From Conoideocrella luteorostrata (lineage: Eukaryota; Ascomycota; Sordariomycetes; Hypocreales; Clavicipitaceae), in the NCBI GenBank assembly GCA_032433595.1, contig JASWJB010000141.1:1-64000 (forward strand): a stretch of 64,000 nt of DNA. The letters run 5' to 3'. The notes below the pieces were generated by a model. That model ran no database searches. It was not told the DNA's origin and saw nothing but the letters and a program-made list of their open reading frames with translations. Both the position numbers and the translations under genes were made by a program. Shown piece after piece: positions 1 through 10,890 of the stretch (position 1 is the first letter of the stretch; each line of letters begins with the position of its first letter).

Positions 1-130
1 TCGGGTTCGTTATCTAAGAAGAAGAAAAGAAGTCATAGTGGAAGGCGCGGTATCGCCGTATAAATATCGTGGCTTGAAGGTGACCACGTGACAGGCTTTG
101 TGGTGCTTGGCGGCGATATTCCAACAGGTA
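1..130 (+). repeat. Dispersed repeat family, copy A (edge-truncated)
   Basis: This copy shares an ordered set of blocks with 15187-15315 and 28369-28490: a TTATCTAAGAAG start, a purine-rich AAGAAGTCA stretch, CGCCGTATAAATATCGTGG, then GGTGACCACGTGAC and a GGATTCCAACA-like end. It is probably cut by the window edge. The conserved TATAAATA next to a palindromic CACGTG looks promoter-like, as in an LTR or a non-autonomous element, but no element-encoded protein is visible. Confidence 0.75.
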
Positions 131-3100
131 CCTTTCGGAGCACCCGGAGTAGCCTAACACTATTATTCTCCTCCGGCCCCTGACTCCCTCGTGCGGTGGT
201 TCCTGGCTTTGAAAGTTCGTGACATTTAGGAATGCTGCTTGTAGATCTGTTATCTGATGCTGGACTTCCTCGTCCTCAGATACCGATTCTTCGATATGTG
301 CCGGCAGGAGGACCTGGGACTGCAGGGTAAGCAGTACGGAGTCCCGGCGACGGGGTTGGAGAACGGGGGAGAATTGCGTTGGAGGGAGAACTGGAGTGTG
401 TTCCACAAGCGCTATGGTTGACATTTGGCAGTAAGCGAAAGTAGCTGGAAAGTTTGGCTCATGGTTACTGGCACATTGCAGCGCTGTAGGAGACTCGCAT
501 GTCGTGGCTAGCCGCTGGGCTTTGTGTTGGCTGTTTACCATCTGCCATCATTTCGTCTATTATATCTCATGCACCAAACTGGCTTTTGCAGATAAATCTA
601 CTAGCCAACACCAGTGGCAACTGACAGCAATTGAAGTAAGCAGTATTTCAGTCCTTCAACCTGATGCCCCCACTCCTTTCAGAGTATTATGATAGGATGC
701 TGCGTAGCAAAGGCAAACGGGTAAAAGAAGGCTTGACATTATTAACTGCTGCTCCCAAGTCCACCCAGCCTAACAGGATATTGATAATTCATCAATAGAT
801 AAGAGAGCTGATTTCAAGAAATCTAGTGAGTAGACTTCCATACGGTTCGTTTATAGGAAGTACTAACAGAGCTCTATAATATCATTGACAGAAGTTGAGG
901 CAATTACATCTATTTTGTTCGCTTACAGTCGAGCTCTTTGTAAAGATAATAAGAAGATGTGCTTGTTACCCCAATTGACTAAAAAGATCCGCCAATGCAA
1001 GCGACTGCTTGCATTGCACCTTACATCTTTTTAAAAGGTCTACGCCGCTGCTCGCGCCAGACCTTACACTCTTAGTAGTTGCAATAACGCAATCATGGGA
1101 GCTGTAGTCACAAAACGGAATAATCTGATCTCCGCACTTCTGTTAGACGTAACTGGATGTGGTCAAAGTCATGTATATTGTTGATGATGATAGAGATAAT
1201 TTAGAGCTGAATATCCACGTGATGTGGCACTTTCATCTTGGACATAAATTGTCACAATGTGAGCAGCTATGGATATCTGAATGTGTGGAATTGTCCTTGT
1301 ATTCTATCTAAAATGACGAGGAATTAGACCTCTTCTTATAGATGACTACTATCTATGAATTCCGTCATCAGACCCGGAAGGTTGTCTCACGATATCTCCA
1401 CAGGTCAGAAAATCCGCAACCGGCTCACTGTGATCCGTAACACATTTGTAACATGCTCCCTTTGACATAAATTTTTGGGAGAGCAGTTTTGGGGAACATT
1501 TTGTGAAGTCACGGGGGAGACTTCGGATGATGATCGAGAGGGGATAAAGTTGCGAAGATGTTGGCTTGTTTCGTGATTATTGGTGATTGGAGTTTTGGGG
1601 AGGATGCTGCGGTGCCTTGGAAGAGGTGGAACAGGAGTTTGTGTATCTCGAGAATTTATGTCTGTGATAGACCGAGTTTTCCATTATAAGAAAAGACTAG
1701 GACCCAAATCGGCGTCCAATTCTTTTGCAACGTGGTCGCCACGGCCTATGGACAACATGGTCAAGGAATTTGGTTTGGCTTCGGGTTCATCCGCTGGATC
1801 GTAAAATGTCCCGCGCGTGGACGGAAGGAGAGTACCGGAATAAAGGCATTAGATGAAGACAGAATTCCCAGAGCAATGTCCTGACCGCAAAAAGTCCTCC
1901 AGAGTGTTCCTAATAGCCTAATTACGCACGATTTAAACCTGACCGGAATCGAATTTGTGGGACTTCCACATTTTTGGGTTTGGCAGCATTTGTGGACCCC
2001 TACCCAACCAAGGTGGTGACAATTTAACCCCGATTTGGACCCACCTGTCCAAATTCTTTAAATATTGTATGAACCTAAAAAGAAAAGCAAGGAATTTAAT
2101 ACAGCGTCTTAGAGCCCTTAATTTCCTAGGTAGAGATGTGGTTTTTATCGAAATCGGGCCATAATTGCAGGTGTTGTTGCGTGGTAGCCAAAGGAATCAA
2201 ATTCGAACTTTGGGGGGTCAAACCGAATAATTTATCAGGCGTGTGCCAATGTGGCGCAGTACTAGGTGTCTACTGACGGGGCGCCGGGCGACGAAGGCAT
2301 GCCTCAAGCAGGGACTGTTCGCAAATTTCTCTTTGATTCCGGACCCAGTTGTGTGGTGGTCACTTTGTCTAGTGAAACGACCAATTTTCAATCTCACCAA
2401 TGAATCTTTAAGCCCTCCCCGATCCAAAGAAAATAACCCTGCGGCCCATGCAGAGCTGAATGGGTGGGTGTTTTCTAGCCCTTGTGTATCCCGGAGGTAA
2501 AGCAGTCATAAGGTGGCCCCATACCATTCCTTTAGTTGCGGAACAAGACACGGAATGTCCACTCCAGCTTCAGGCATATCAGACGCATTTGCATGACTAG
2601 GTACATGTTTAGGCAGCAATCCAAGCATGTTCGCCCTACCTGATGTGATTCGCATCAGGCTCGGGAAGGCTGGAGTCGACTCCCGACGAAAGCAAGTTTC
2701 AGGCGCCGCCCGACTCAGGCAAAAACCTCGAGACAGTTGATGCTTTGCACCTAATAGTCGGGTATTTCATCTGGGAACTTCTCCGTAGTGGACACAATGT
2801 TTGTCCTGTGCATATAGTACGGAGTAGATTCAGCGAGGGAATCCAGCAAAACGCTCGGAGAAAGCCCACAGTTCAATAACCTTGGAAATGAGCTGTGGCA
2901 GCATCCTGCGCTACACTCTCGACTCTTGTAGGGAATATTAGTCTGATGTGCACGTCTTCAATAGACCAAACACGGTGTGCCCGCTGATGTTTGGTGATTC
3001 GCCACAATTTGTTAGGTGAGCTGAAGGCTGCCCTTCCAGGGCTCTCTCTGTACCAACGGCGGCTGATTGGTTCACTCTGTTGCCAATTTTTTTATAATTG

Positions 3101-3484
3101 GCGTGTGGGAACATGACGCTAAAAAAAATCTGATGACTCAGACATCCTGATCAATGGTGCGCATTGTCAGGACCAGCGTAACCATCCCCCTCATCCGTCT
3201 CGCCTGAACAAGCCTGGCGCATGCTCATGGACTTGTGCTACAAGACGGCATCAACTGAGTCTCCTTTTTCCCTTGTGGACGAATCCATCGACAAATGTTA
3301 TTCTCATCCCAAGTTCTCAAGAATTTAACCTCCAGGTACCGGCAAAGTTTGGAGCGGGGGTGGACTCCTTTAATTGTGCTCTCGTCCTCCGCGAAGAACC
3401 GCATAACCTTGCTATATTCTTACGCCATTGAGACCCACTCTAAAGTTTCTAGCCTCGTGTAATTGAATTACCGTGTCGTGCACC
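1..3484. other. Long non-coding stretch at left edge
   Basis: I see no supportable gene here. The longest open frame (175 codons, minus strand, 14-541) overlaps a copy of a dispersed repeat and has no recognisable domain. The stretch 1-130 is repeat-family copy A. A second short stretch, about 1240-1320, resembles 7375-7445, just past the ankyrin array of the first NLR gene. The rest (550-3480) is unique-looking, moderately AT-rich sequence with frequent stops in all frames. The last few hundred bases presumably hold the promoter of the NLR gene that starts at 3485. Confidence 0.6.
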
Positions 3485-6400
3485 ATGGAAAGTGTGAAAG
3501 ACGAAGGGTCACAGCAGAGGCTGCTACCTGGAGCTGGCTCTCAAAGCTCATCTTCCGGCACCGGCGGTTATGAGAACCAATTCAACATTTCTAACAACGT
3601 GCTGAACACGAGTACGGGGAATGGTAACCATTTCCCTGGAGCTACCCTCTCTGGCCCTGTGTATTTTGGTAAGAAGAGAATATTATCAGCAGTGTAAAGA
3701 TTCGCAGCTAACTAAATTATATAGGCACAGAGAAGAGGCTGGATCTGCTGCAGGATTGCTTGAAGTCGTTGGCGTTTTCAGAAATGGACAGCCGATCCAA
3801 GGATATTGACGACGCCGCGACAGGAACATGCCAGTGGATAATTCAGAATGAAGTATATACACAATGGGCCGCTTCCAATCAAGGCCTGCTCTGGATCAAA
3901 GGGAAGCCTGGCTCCGGGAAATCGACACTACTCCGATATCTCTGTAATGCGGAGAAATTACCCGGCATTAGTGAAAGCACTTTAATACTCTCCTTTTTTT
4001 TTCACGGCCGTGGTACTGAACTTCAAAGATCGCCATTAGGTCTCTTCCGATCGCTTCTTTTCCAGCTTAAAGAAGTAAATGGGGCATTATCTGAAGCTGT
4101 GGATACATTCCAATACCGGTGCAAAAATATCGGCAAGCCAGGTAAAGCGTGGCAGTGGCATCTGCGAGATGTACAGGACTTCTTCAAGTCTTCACTTATG
4201 AAGGCATTGCAAACCCAACCTATTTGCCTACTCATTGACGCGTTAGACGAATGCGGTAAAGAAAGCGCGATACGATTAATTGAAGTGTTTAAGTTATTAC
4301 TAGAGGGGCTTCCGTCCGAGCTAAAAGAGTTTCACATCTGCATTACCTGTCGCCATTACCCGATTCTTTCTCCTACGGATATGTTCGAAATAACTATGGA
4401 TAGAGAAAATGCCAACGATATATCTGCTTTTGTGCAAGAAAAATTCTCTTCTGATTGGAGACAGATACCACCCGCGATTCCGGACTTGATCACGACACGC
4501 GCCAATGGCATTTTCCTGTGGGCGCGGCTGGTAGTGGGACAAGTTCTTGACCCCGAACTTGAGAGTGCCAAGCAAATGGAGTTTCTCATTAATTCAGTCC
4601 CACCAGATCTTTACGACTTATATATCCAGATTATCTCAAATATGGACTCGAATTCTCTGAAACTTATCCAGTGGGTGTGCTTTGCTACACGACCATTAAA
4701 AGTAGGCGAATTAAGATGGGCTATGCTTGTTGACCCTAATTGCCCATATCGCTCATTACAGGAATGCGAGAACGCGGGAGATTACGCATCTACCGACGAA
4801 CATATGATAAAAAGAGTTCATAAGTTTAGCTGTGGGCTTGTTGAGGTTTTATATAATTTCAACGTCCAGTTCATCCACCAGTCTGTTAAGGAGTTTTTCG
4901 TCCCAAAGGGTCTATCCGCTCTTGCTGGCATCTTAAACCCAGCCCAAGTTACAACCCCTTCACAGACCGATATAGAAGGAAACGCACATTATATGCTATC
5001 TAGGACCTGCATACGGTACTTCACAATGGATGAGATCGCTCAGAGCACAAGCCACAAAAGTTATAGCTTGGAGTTTAGCTTTCCTTTATTGCATTATGCT
5101 ACGACATCTTGGGCAGGACATGCAAAACAAAGCGAGCGCAGGGGGACCTCTCAGAATGATCTATTGATATACTTTGATTGGCCATCGGAAACACTTATCC
5201 AACAATGGGCACAAATCTATGACAGATTTAACCCGTGGAACCGCCTTCCACTAAAAGGAATAAGGATGTTACATATCGTGTCTCTTTATGGGTTATTAGG
5301 CCCGCTACAAGTTATACTGCAGCGGTCAAGCCAGGTTAACACTGAAGTTGCTGCAAAGGACAACGCCGGTCGGGTGCCTCTATCATATGCGGCCGGGAAT
5401 GGCTACGAAGCGGCTGTGAAAGAGCTACTAGCAACTGGAAAGGTCGGCATTGCTGGTTATTGCAAGACTATCACTCGATTTCTGCCTAATATTAGTGCAA
5501 GCGTTGATATTAGGGATAATTCTGGTCGGACGCCGCTCTTGTGGGCTGCTAAGAATAGACACGAGGTCACTGTGCTGCTGCTTCTTGAGAAGGGCGCTAG
5601 CATTGATGCTAAGGATAAGGACGGTCGGACGCCGCTCTCGTGGACTGCTAATAATGGAAACGCGGCCACTGTTCAGCTGCTGCTTGAGAGGGGCGCCAGC
5701 ATCGATGCTAAGGATAAGGACGGTCGGACGCCGCTCTCGTGGACTGCTAATAATGGAAACGCGGCCATTGTTCAGCTGCTGCTTGAGAAGGGCGCCAGCA
5801 TCGATGCTAAGGATAAGGACAGTCGGACGCCGCTCTCGTGGGCTGCTGGTAATAGGACCGAGGCTATTATTCAGCTGTTGCTTGAGAAGGGCGCCAGCAT
5901 CGATGCTAAGGATAAGGACAGTCGGACGCCGCTCTCGTGGGCTGCTACTTATAGAAACGCGGCCACTGTTCAGCTGCTGCTTAAGAGGGGCGCCAGCATC
6001 GATGCTAAGGATAAGGACGGTCGGACACCGCTCTCGTGGGCTGCTCAGTATGGAAACAAGGCTATTATTCAGCTGTTGCTTGAGAAGGGCGCCAGCATCG
6101 ATGCTAAGGATAAGGACAGTCGGACGCCGCTCTCGTGGGCTGCTCAGTATGGAAACAAGGCCATTATTCAGCTGTTGCTTGAGAAGGGCGCCAGCATCGA
6201 TGCTAAGGATAAGGACAGTCGGACGCCGCTCTTGTGGGCTGCTAAGAATGGGCACGAAGCCACTGTTCAGCTGCTGCTTAAGAATGGCGCCAGCATCGAT
6301 GCTAAGGATGAAAACGGTCAAACGCCGCTCTTGTGGGCTGCTAAGAATGGGCACAAAGCCACTGTTCAGCTGCTGCTTGAGAGGGGCGCCAGCATCGATG

Positions 6401-7416
6401 CTAAGGATATGGACGGTCGGACGCCGCTCTCGTGGGCTGCTGCGGACAGACATAACTCTGATAATATTCGGCTGCTGCTTGAGAATGGCGCCAGCATCGA
6501 TTCTAAGGATAAAAACGACCGGACGCCGCTCTCATGGGCTACTAAGGACAGAAATAACTCTGATAATATTCGGCTGCTGCTTGACAATGGCGCCAGCATC
6601 GATGCTGAGGATGAAAACGGTCAGACGCCGCTCTTGTGGGCTGCTAAGAATGGACATGAAGACGATGTTCAGCTGCTGCTTGAGAATGGCGCCAGCATCG
6701 ATGCTAAGGATGAAAACGGTCAGACGCCGCTCTTGTGGGCTGCTAAGAATGGACACGAAGACGCTGTTCAGCTGCTGCTTGAGAGGGGCGCCAGCATCGA
6801 TGCTAAGGATAAGGACGGTCGGACGCCGCTCTCGTGGGTTACTAAGTATGGAAACGAGGCTATTAATCAGCTGCTGCTTGAGAATGGCGCCAGCATCGAT
6901 GCTAAGGATAAAAACGACCGGACGCCGCTCTCATGGGCTACTAAGGACAGATATAACCCTCATAATATTCGGCTGCTGCTTGACAATGGCGCCAGCATCG
7001 ATGCTAAGGATGAAAACGGTCAGACGCCGCTCTTGTGGGCTGCTAAGAATGGGCACGAAGCCACTGTTCAGCTGCTGCTTGAGAGGGGCGCCAATATCCA
7101 TGCTAAGGATAAGGACGGTCAGACGCCGCTCTTGTGGGCTACCAAGAATAGACACGAGGCCACTGTCTACCTGCTGCTTGAAAAGGGTGCTAACTTATAT
7201 GACAAGAAGTACGTTCTGTTACAAGTGAGCCGCATTAGAGGTCCGATATGTAGATTTGTCTTTGTCTTTTTGTTTGAATCCCTTCACAAACTTACAAGCA
7301 ATTGCGGACAAGGTTACGTGGTCACCCTGACACTCTTCTTGAATCCAGCACTTAAGGCGGTATCCTTCCTCCTCTATATTACATTGTTGAGCAGCTATGG
7401 ACGTCTGATAAATTAG
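3485..7416 (+). CDS. NACHT-ankyrin NLR/STAND receptor with amyloid-like N-terminal motif
   Basis: Model: exons 3485-3668 and 3725-7416 (56-bp intron with a GCTAAC branch site), 1291 aa. The start ATG has an excellent context (CACCATGG). Residues 1-62 form no folded domain; they are Asn/Gly/Ser-rich with NQFNISN, then GNGNHFPGATLSGPVYFG, resembling the sigma-type prion-forming motifs of fungal NLRs. Next comes the NACHT ATPase: Walker A GKPGSGKS at about 121-128, Walker B LLIDALDEC, and a CITCRHYP sensor-like motif. From about 660 to 1217 there are 17 ankyrin units of 33-34 residues (99 or 102 bp) with the core GRTPLSWAA...LLLEKGASIDAKDK, nearly identical at DNA level, preceded by one degenerate unit. 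Family knowledge says such proteins sense a ligand through the repeats, oligomerise, and trigger cell death or incompatibility. The last ~75 residues overlap dispersed-repeat-like DNA, so the native C-terminus may be lost. No partner effector gene lies beside it. Confidence 0.88.
3570..3668 (+). other. Putative sigma-like prion-forming motif (protein segment)
   Basis: This segment encodes about 33 residues rich in Asn, Gly, Ser and Thr with aromatic positions at its ends (NQFNIS..., SGPVYFG). It lies directly before the intron and the NACHT region. Fungal NLRs of the NWD2/SesB type carry short motifs of this composition, which template amyloid folding of a separate effector bearing the same motif. 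The assignment is by resemblance only. Confidence 0.5.
5518..7190 (+). repeat. Tandem 99-bp ankyrin-coding array, 17 units
   Basis: There are seventeen head-to-tail units, mostly 99 bp, with three of 102 bp. Units 10, 11 and 15 carry an extra residue in a DRxNSDN-type segment. Long stretches such as GGCGCCAGCATCGATGCTAA recur unchanged in most units, which points to recent amplification or ongoing gene conversion. Because the period is a multiple of three, other frames also stay open and yield long shadow frames on both strands. Confidence 0.95.
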
Positions 7417-7445
7417 ATTGTCCTTAATTCTATATAATATATCGA
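7250..7445 (+). repeat. Dispersed-repeat fragments overlapping the end of the NLR gene
   Basis: Positions about 7277-7330 (GAATCCCTTCACAAACTTACAAGCAATTGC and the following CACGTGG-like block) resemble 15463-15518. Positions about 7375-7445 (TTGAGCAGCTATGGACGTCTG and following) resemble 1245-1320. Both matches are diverged but collinear. The reading frame of the NLR gene runs through this material before stopping at 7416. Confidence 0.6.
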
Positions 7446-7756
7446 GGGATTTAACGATTATTTATGCCTTTTCAGAATGCTTCTTCCGGGCTCATTTATT
7501 CTATTGCTTCCGGCAATATAGTACGCTTCCGGTAGCATCTTGGAAATACACGATATTCTATGACACTTTCAGAGGGGACTTAAGGCTGTTATGGGGATGC
7601 TATAATAGAAACACAAACTTCTAGAATAAAAATACCTAAGCGCCGTAAGCTTAAATAAATTAATATAATATGAAGTTCTTTGTATGTTGATCCCTCACTC
7701 ACGGGGAGGTGGCATATTCTCCTATTTGGAGTCTATAGCATCAAGCGCCAGTACGG
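7417..7756. other. Short AT-rich spacer
   Basis: AT-rich spacer between the first NLR gene and the phosphorylase-like pseudogene. Polyadenylation-like AATAAA-type runs occur near 7625-7660. I see no gene in it. Confidence 0.5.
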
Positions 7757-8790
7757 ATGTTAGTATGGCTTTGGCGAAATGTTCAGCTCATGCCCTTTCC
7801 AATTCGAACAAGGAATGCGCCATGTCGCCGTCGCAACACAATCACCGTGAGGAATACACACTTGGATGGGTATGCATGCTCCCCATGGAATATGCTGCCG
7901 CAAGAGAATTGCTGGACGAATCGTACCCATACCTTGAACAAGGTGAGCATGACAGAAGTGAGTATGCACTTGGTCGCCTGGGTCAACACCATGTGGTGAT
8001 GGGATTGCTGCCGGCTGGCCGGACTGATCTCAACGCGGCAAAGGCAGCTATAGTGCAGATGGAATCAGTTTCCCCCGGTCTTCGGTTTATAGTTGTTATT
8101 GGAATAGGAGGCAGTATACCTAGCATACATGTAAGCATTCGCCTCGACGATATTTTGGTCTGTCAGTCAAATAAGAGCTAATACGTGGTTCTAAGGATGT
8201 TGATAAACATTACACCCTTTCTGGGTTTGAGCAAATACCGTCTAAAGATGCACCAACACCAATTGTCCTTGCGGCAATTGAGAAACTGCGACGCAACCGC
8301 ACTTGAGGCGAAGGAAGCTCTCCAACTCTCATTCCAGGAACCGATATGCTGAACAATCCTTACTATGACACCAATCCCACCGCTGGTAAACACACGTCAA
8401 CACCTTAATAGAGGAGGCGGTAGTTCGCCATGCAACGTGGGAAGAAAAACTCAACAAGAGGAAGGGACCGATCGGTTGGTGGTAAATTATGGTACGATTG
8501 AGTTCGAAACCGAGGTAATAGAACATGTTGCCACTGGAAGTTATCTTAAGTTAGAATTCGCGCCAATACTCTGTTCTATGACCAGCTTGCCATGCTTGGT
8601 GATCCGCGGAATCTGCGACTATGCCAGTTTAGACAAAAGCAGAAAATACCTTCCCTACAAAGGCGGAACAGCATCACTGTACGCAAAGGAACTTTTGTCC
8701 GTCATATCACCAAACGACCTTACAGAGGTAAACCCAGTGGCCGAAATGATGATGAGTACAGAATCAGGTTGCAAACACAGAGGATAAAAT
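7757..8790 (+). pseudogene. Broken PNP_UDP (nucleoside phosphorylase-like) domain, NLR-effector type
   Basis: Two in-frame blocks are recognisable. The first (about 7840-8178) contains LGWVCMLPMEYAAARELLDE, a GRLGQHHVVMGLLPAG segment and FIVVIGIGGSIPS, the glycine-rich phosphate-site region. The second (about 8470-8725) contains VNYGTIEF, then LVIRGICDYASLDKS and YAKELLSVISP, the C-terminal core. Between them, traces (a SGFEQIPSKDAPTPIVLAAI segment near 8213-8272, a RKGPIGWW tail) lie in different frames with several stops, so at least two or three frameshifts and multiple nonsense changes have occurred. In fungi this domain often sits at the N-terminus of NACHT or NB-ARC receptors. Here no nucleotide-binding domain follows, and the next gene is on the other strand. 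It is a dead gene fragment, possibly a relic of a third NLR. Confidence 0.8.
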
Positions 8791-9626
8791 GAAATAATTC
8801 TATCTGAGAGCGGGGATGATTGCACAGCCTAAGAATCTCTTAGGATGTGTACTAGCTTGCTATTCCATTTGGAGTATTTGTTCTTCGCGTTGGTGTGTTG
8901 GAATCTCTCCGTCACCCAAAATAGGAAGCATGGAGCGCGTCGGATCACGACTGGATTCTGATATAGCAGAGTGAAGGGCAAGACTTCTCTTGTATTTCGT
9001 TACTTGGTGATAACGAGGTAGCACTCAATTATTGACGGTCTTAATATCTAGATTCGGTCCTTTTCCTCTATTTATGCTCGCTAATACCTCGCAGTGAAGA
9101 ATTTGCTAGCTGCATGATATTCCCCCCCCGATAGCCTAAGGTGCATTGCCAGTTCTACGACTCCTCGCGGCACTGTAATCAGATTTTCGTTTGGTATTGG
9201 TCGCTGGTGGTGCTTCAGACCCTCCTTTTCTATTGTTCAGAAGTCATGTTTTTTATGCTAGATTAGGGTCCAAACCCGTCACTAGAGTTTGCGCTTTTTT
9301 TGAGTTCCAAGAATGCCAAAACTCCATGAAATGTATTCAAGATAAAGCAATTGCTCAACAGAGATCCTGAATGTGCAACGGGACATAATTTCACCACATC
9401 TTCTGCCAATCTTTACACATGGCAAAGAAATTACGGCAGAATTTTCCATACTCTACGACGAGATTGGTATGGTGCCATGAGCCCATGGCGATATGTGCGA
9501 GCCTCGCGTCGGGATGATCCCACATCTTTTCTCCCATTCTGCTTCGTGGTGTGCGGGATGGGCTGCGTTGGGTTCATGTCAGTATTGATTGTGCTCCTCC
9601 ACTTTATGGTCGCCGTACAGAGAAAC
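8791..9626. other. Intergenic, with repeat fragment
   Basis: No supported gene; a 106-codon plus-strand frame at 9351-9671 overlaps the end of the glycosyltransferase and has no domain. The stretch about 8947-9165 matches the distal part of repeat copy C (about 15518-15755). Confidence 0.5.
8947..9165 (+). repeat. Dispersed repeat family, distal-part copy
   Basis: Shares GCAGAGTGAAGGGCAAGACTT, a CGGTCTTAATATCTAGA-like block, a TTTATGCTCGCT stretch and the best-conserved run GCAGTGAAGAATTTGCTAGC with 15518-15755. The proximal part seen in copies A, C and D is absent here. Confidence 0.7.
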
Positions 9627-10890
9627 CTACCTAAATCCTGTCATGGGAAGGATCAGGACGTCCCCGGCTAGCTTTGTCTTGCCATCATCCTTCAATCCTG
9701 TCAGGGCATTCCATCTCAAGCCCTGGCGCTCTTCCAACCAGCCCCTGGTTGCTTCTGTCACGGCAACAGGGCCAGTTCGGGCAAGAGGGTCATAGTGTAA
9801 TTGTGACGAGCTGCCATTCGGTGTAAGTAGAGCCGCTTCCTTAGCATCCCTTGCTTTATCCATCAAAGTGTCCAAGAAACGTTGAAGGATAGGATGTTGA
9901 GGAGCGGATGCCAGGGCCCAGTTTGTCAATTGAAGCGCGAAAGTATAACCAAAGCGCCAATGCCGGTCTGTGTTTGGATCGGTATCACATTCAATACCCC
10001 AAATCGCATTGACTGGCTGTAAATCGCCTGGCTTCTGTTCTAAACGTCCTATCTCGATCCGATCAAGGCCGTATTGCTTTCCAGTCAAGTTGTCTGTCCA
10101 TTTTGAGATATCCGACTCTTCAATCCAGGTTGCAGGATGACGAAGAGGCTTTGTGTCGATGTTGCCATACTGTAAATGGTTATTTCCTGAGAGCAAAACC
10201 CACAACACTATAGCACCTACTACTCCACCGAACCATTTGCAGACAATGATTCGGAATATGTCGACTTTTTCTACAGGGGAAAAAACCTGCACGAAATCAT
10301 CGGCGAAATCCTTTTCATATTTCTCCACCAAGGCAAGAACACCATCATCATCCCAAAGAAAGTATCCCATGGGGTTGGAGCCTACAGTTGGCGCGATGGA
10401 CCTCTCAAGCCATTGCTCTATATAAGAAACAATATCCTCTCTCGTATCATTTAACTGGGCTCCATTCCATTTCTGATGGATAAAAAGAGGAATGTTGGAG
10501 AAAGGAATGTACCTATCGGGATATGATCGACTGACTTGGGACACTAACTCTGCTGCTTCAACAATTGTTCTGGGAGTCAGTTGTTCGTCACTTAGCCATT
10601 GCGGCGGTATGTACCAGGCTGCCGAAAGAAGTCAGCAGAGTGGCCTTTTTTTTTTTCGGAGCTGAGTTTTATTGATGGCTTTGATGGAAATAATCACCTC
10701 CTCCTTTTCCCCTGGAGTTGTGGATATAATCGTAGGCAAGCGGAAACTTGAAGCGCAAATCTGCTTCATCAACCCTGTGCGGAGGTACTAGTCGGTGGAT
10801 TAGGAGAACCCATAAGATAATTGGAAAAGAGATCGAGATTATAAGCAGAAGTCGAGGTCTGGATCGCAAAGACCATCGTGGAATCATCAT
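9627..10890 (-). CDS. OCH1-like GT32 glycosyltransferase, type II membrane protein
   Basis: Model: exons 10698-10890, 10221-10618 and 9627-10169, 377 aa. A membrane anchor (about residues 12-31) follows a short basic cytoplasmic N-terminus (MMIPRWSLRSRPR), as in Golgi type II transferases. The GT32 signature is clear: IPLFIHQKWNGA, FLWDDDG, then DIFRIIVCKWFGGV. Removing a 51-bp in-phase intron joins this to YGNIDTKPLRHPA. The family normally has a DxD metal-binding pair at that spot; here the first acidic residue is Asn (N200-I-D202). Intron 1 (10619-10697) has a weak GTGATT donor but an exact frame join, and its acceptor side restores AWYIPPQWL. The family initiates or extends alpha-1,6-mannose on glycans. 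The gene is isolated between repeats, with no obvious pathway partner. Activity is uncertain because of the altered motif. Confidence 0.82.

Noticed and set aside
14..541. 175-codon minus-strand frame at the left edge
   Set aside because: Its C-terminal part overlaps a dispersed repeat copy and no domain or splice context supports it.
3084..3106. Inverted repeat GCCAATT...AATTGGC
   Set aside because: Seven-base arms around an AT loop are expected by chance at this length, and no element or gene end is near.
5428..7228. Long open frames on the opposite strand and in a second plus-strand frame over the ankyrin array (341 and 592 codons)
   Set aside because: They are shadows of a 99-bp repeat whose length is a multiple of three; their translations are Arg/Leu/Cys-rich repeats without a domain, while the main frame encodes clear ankyrins.
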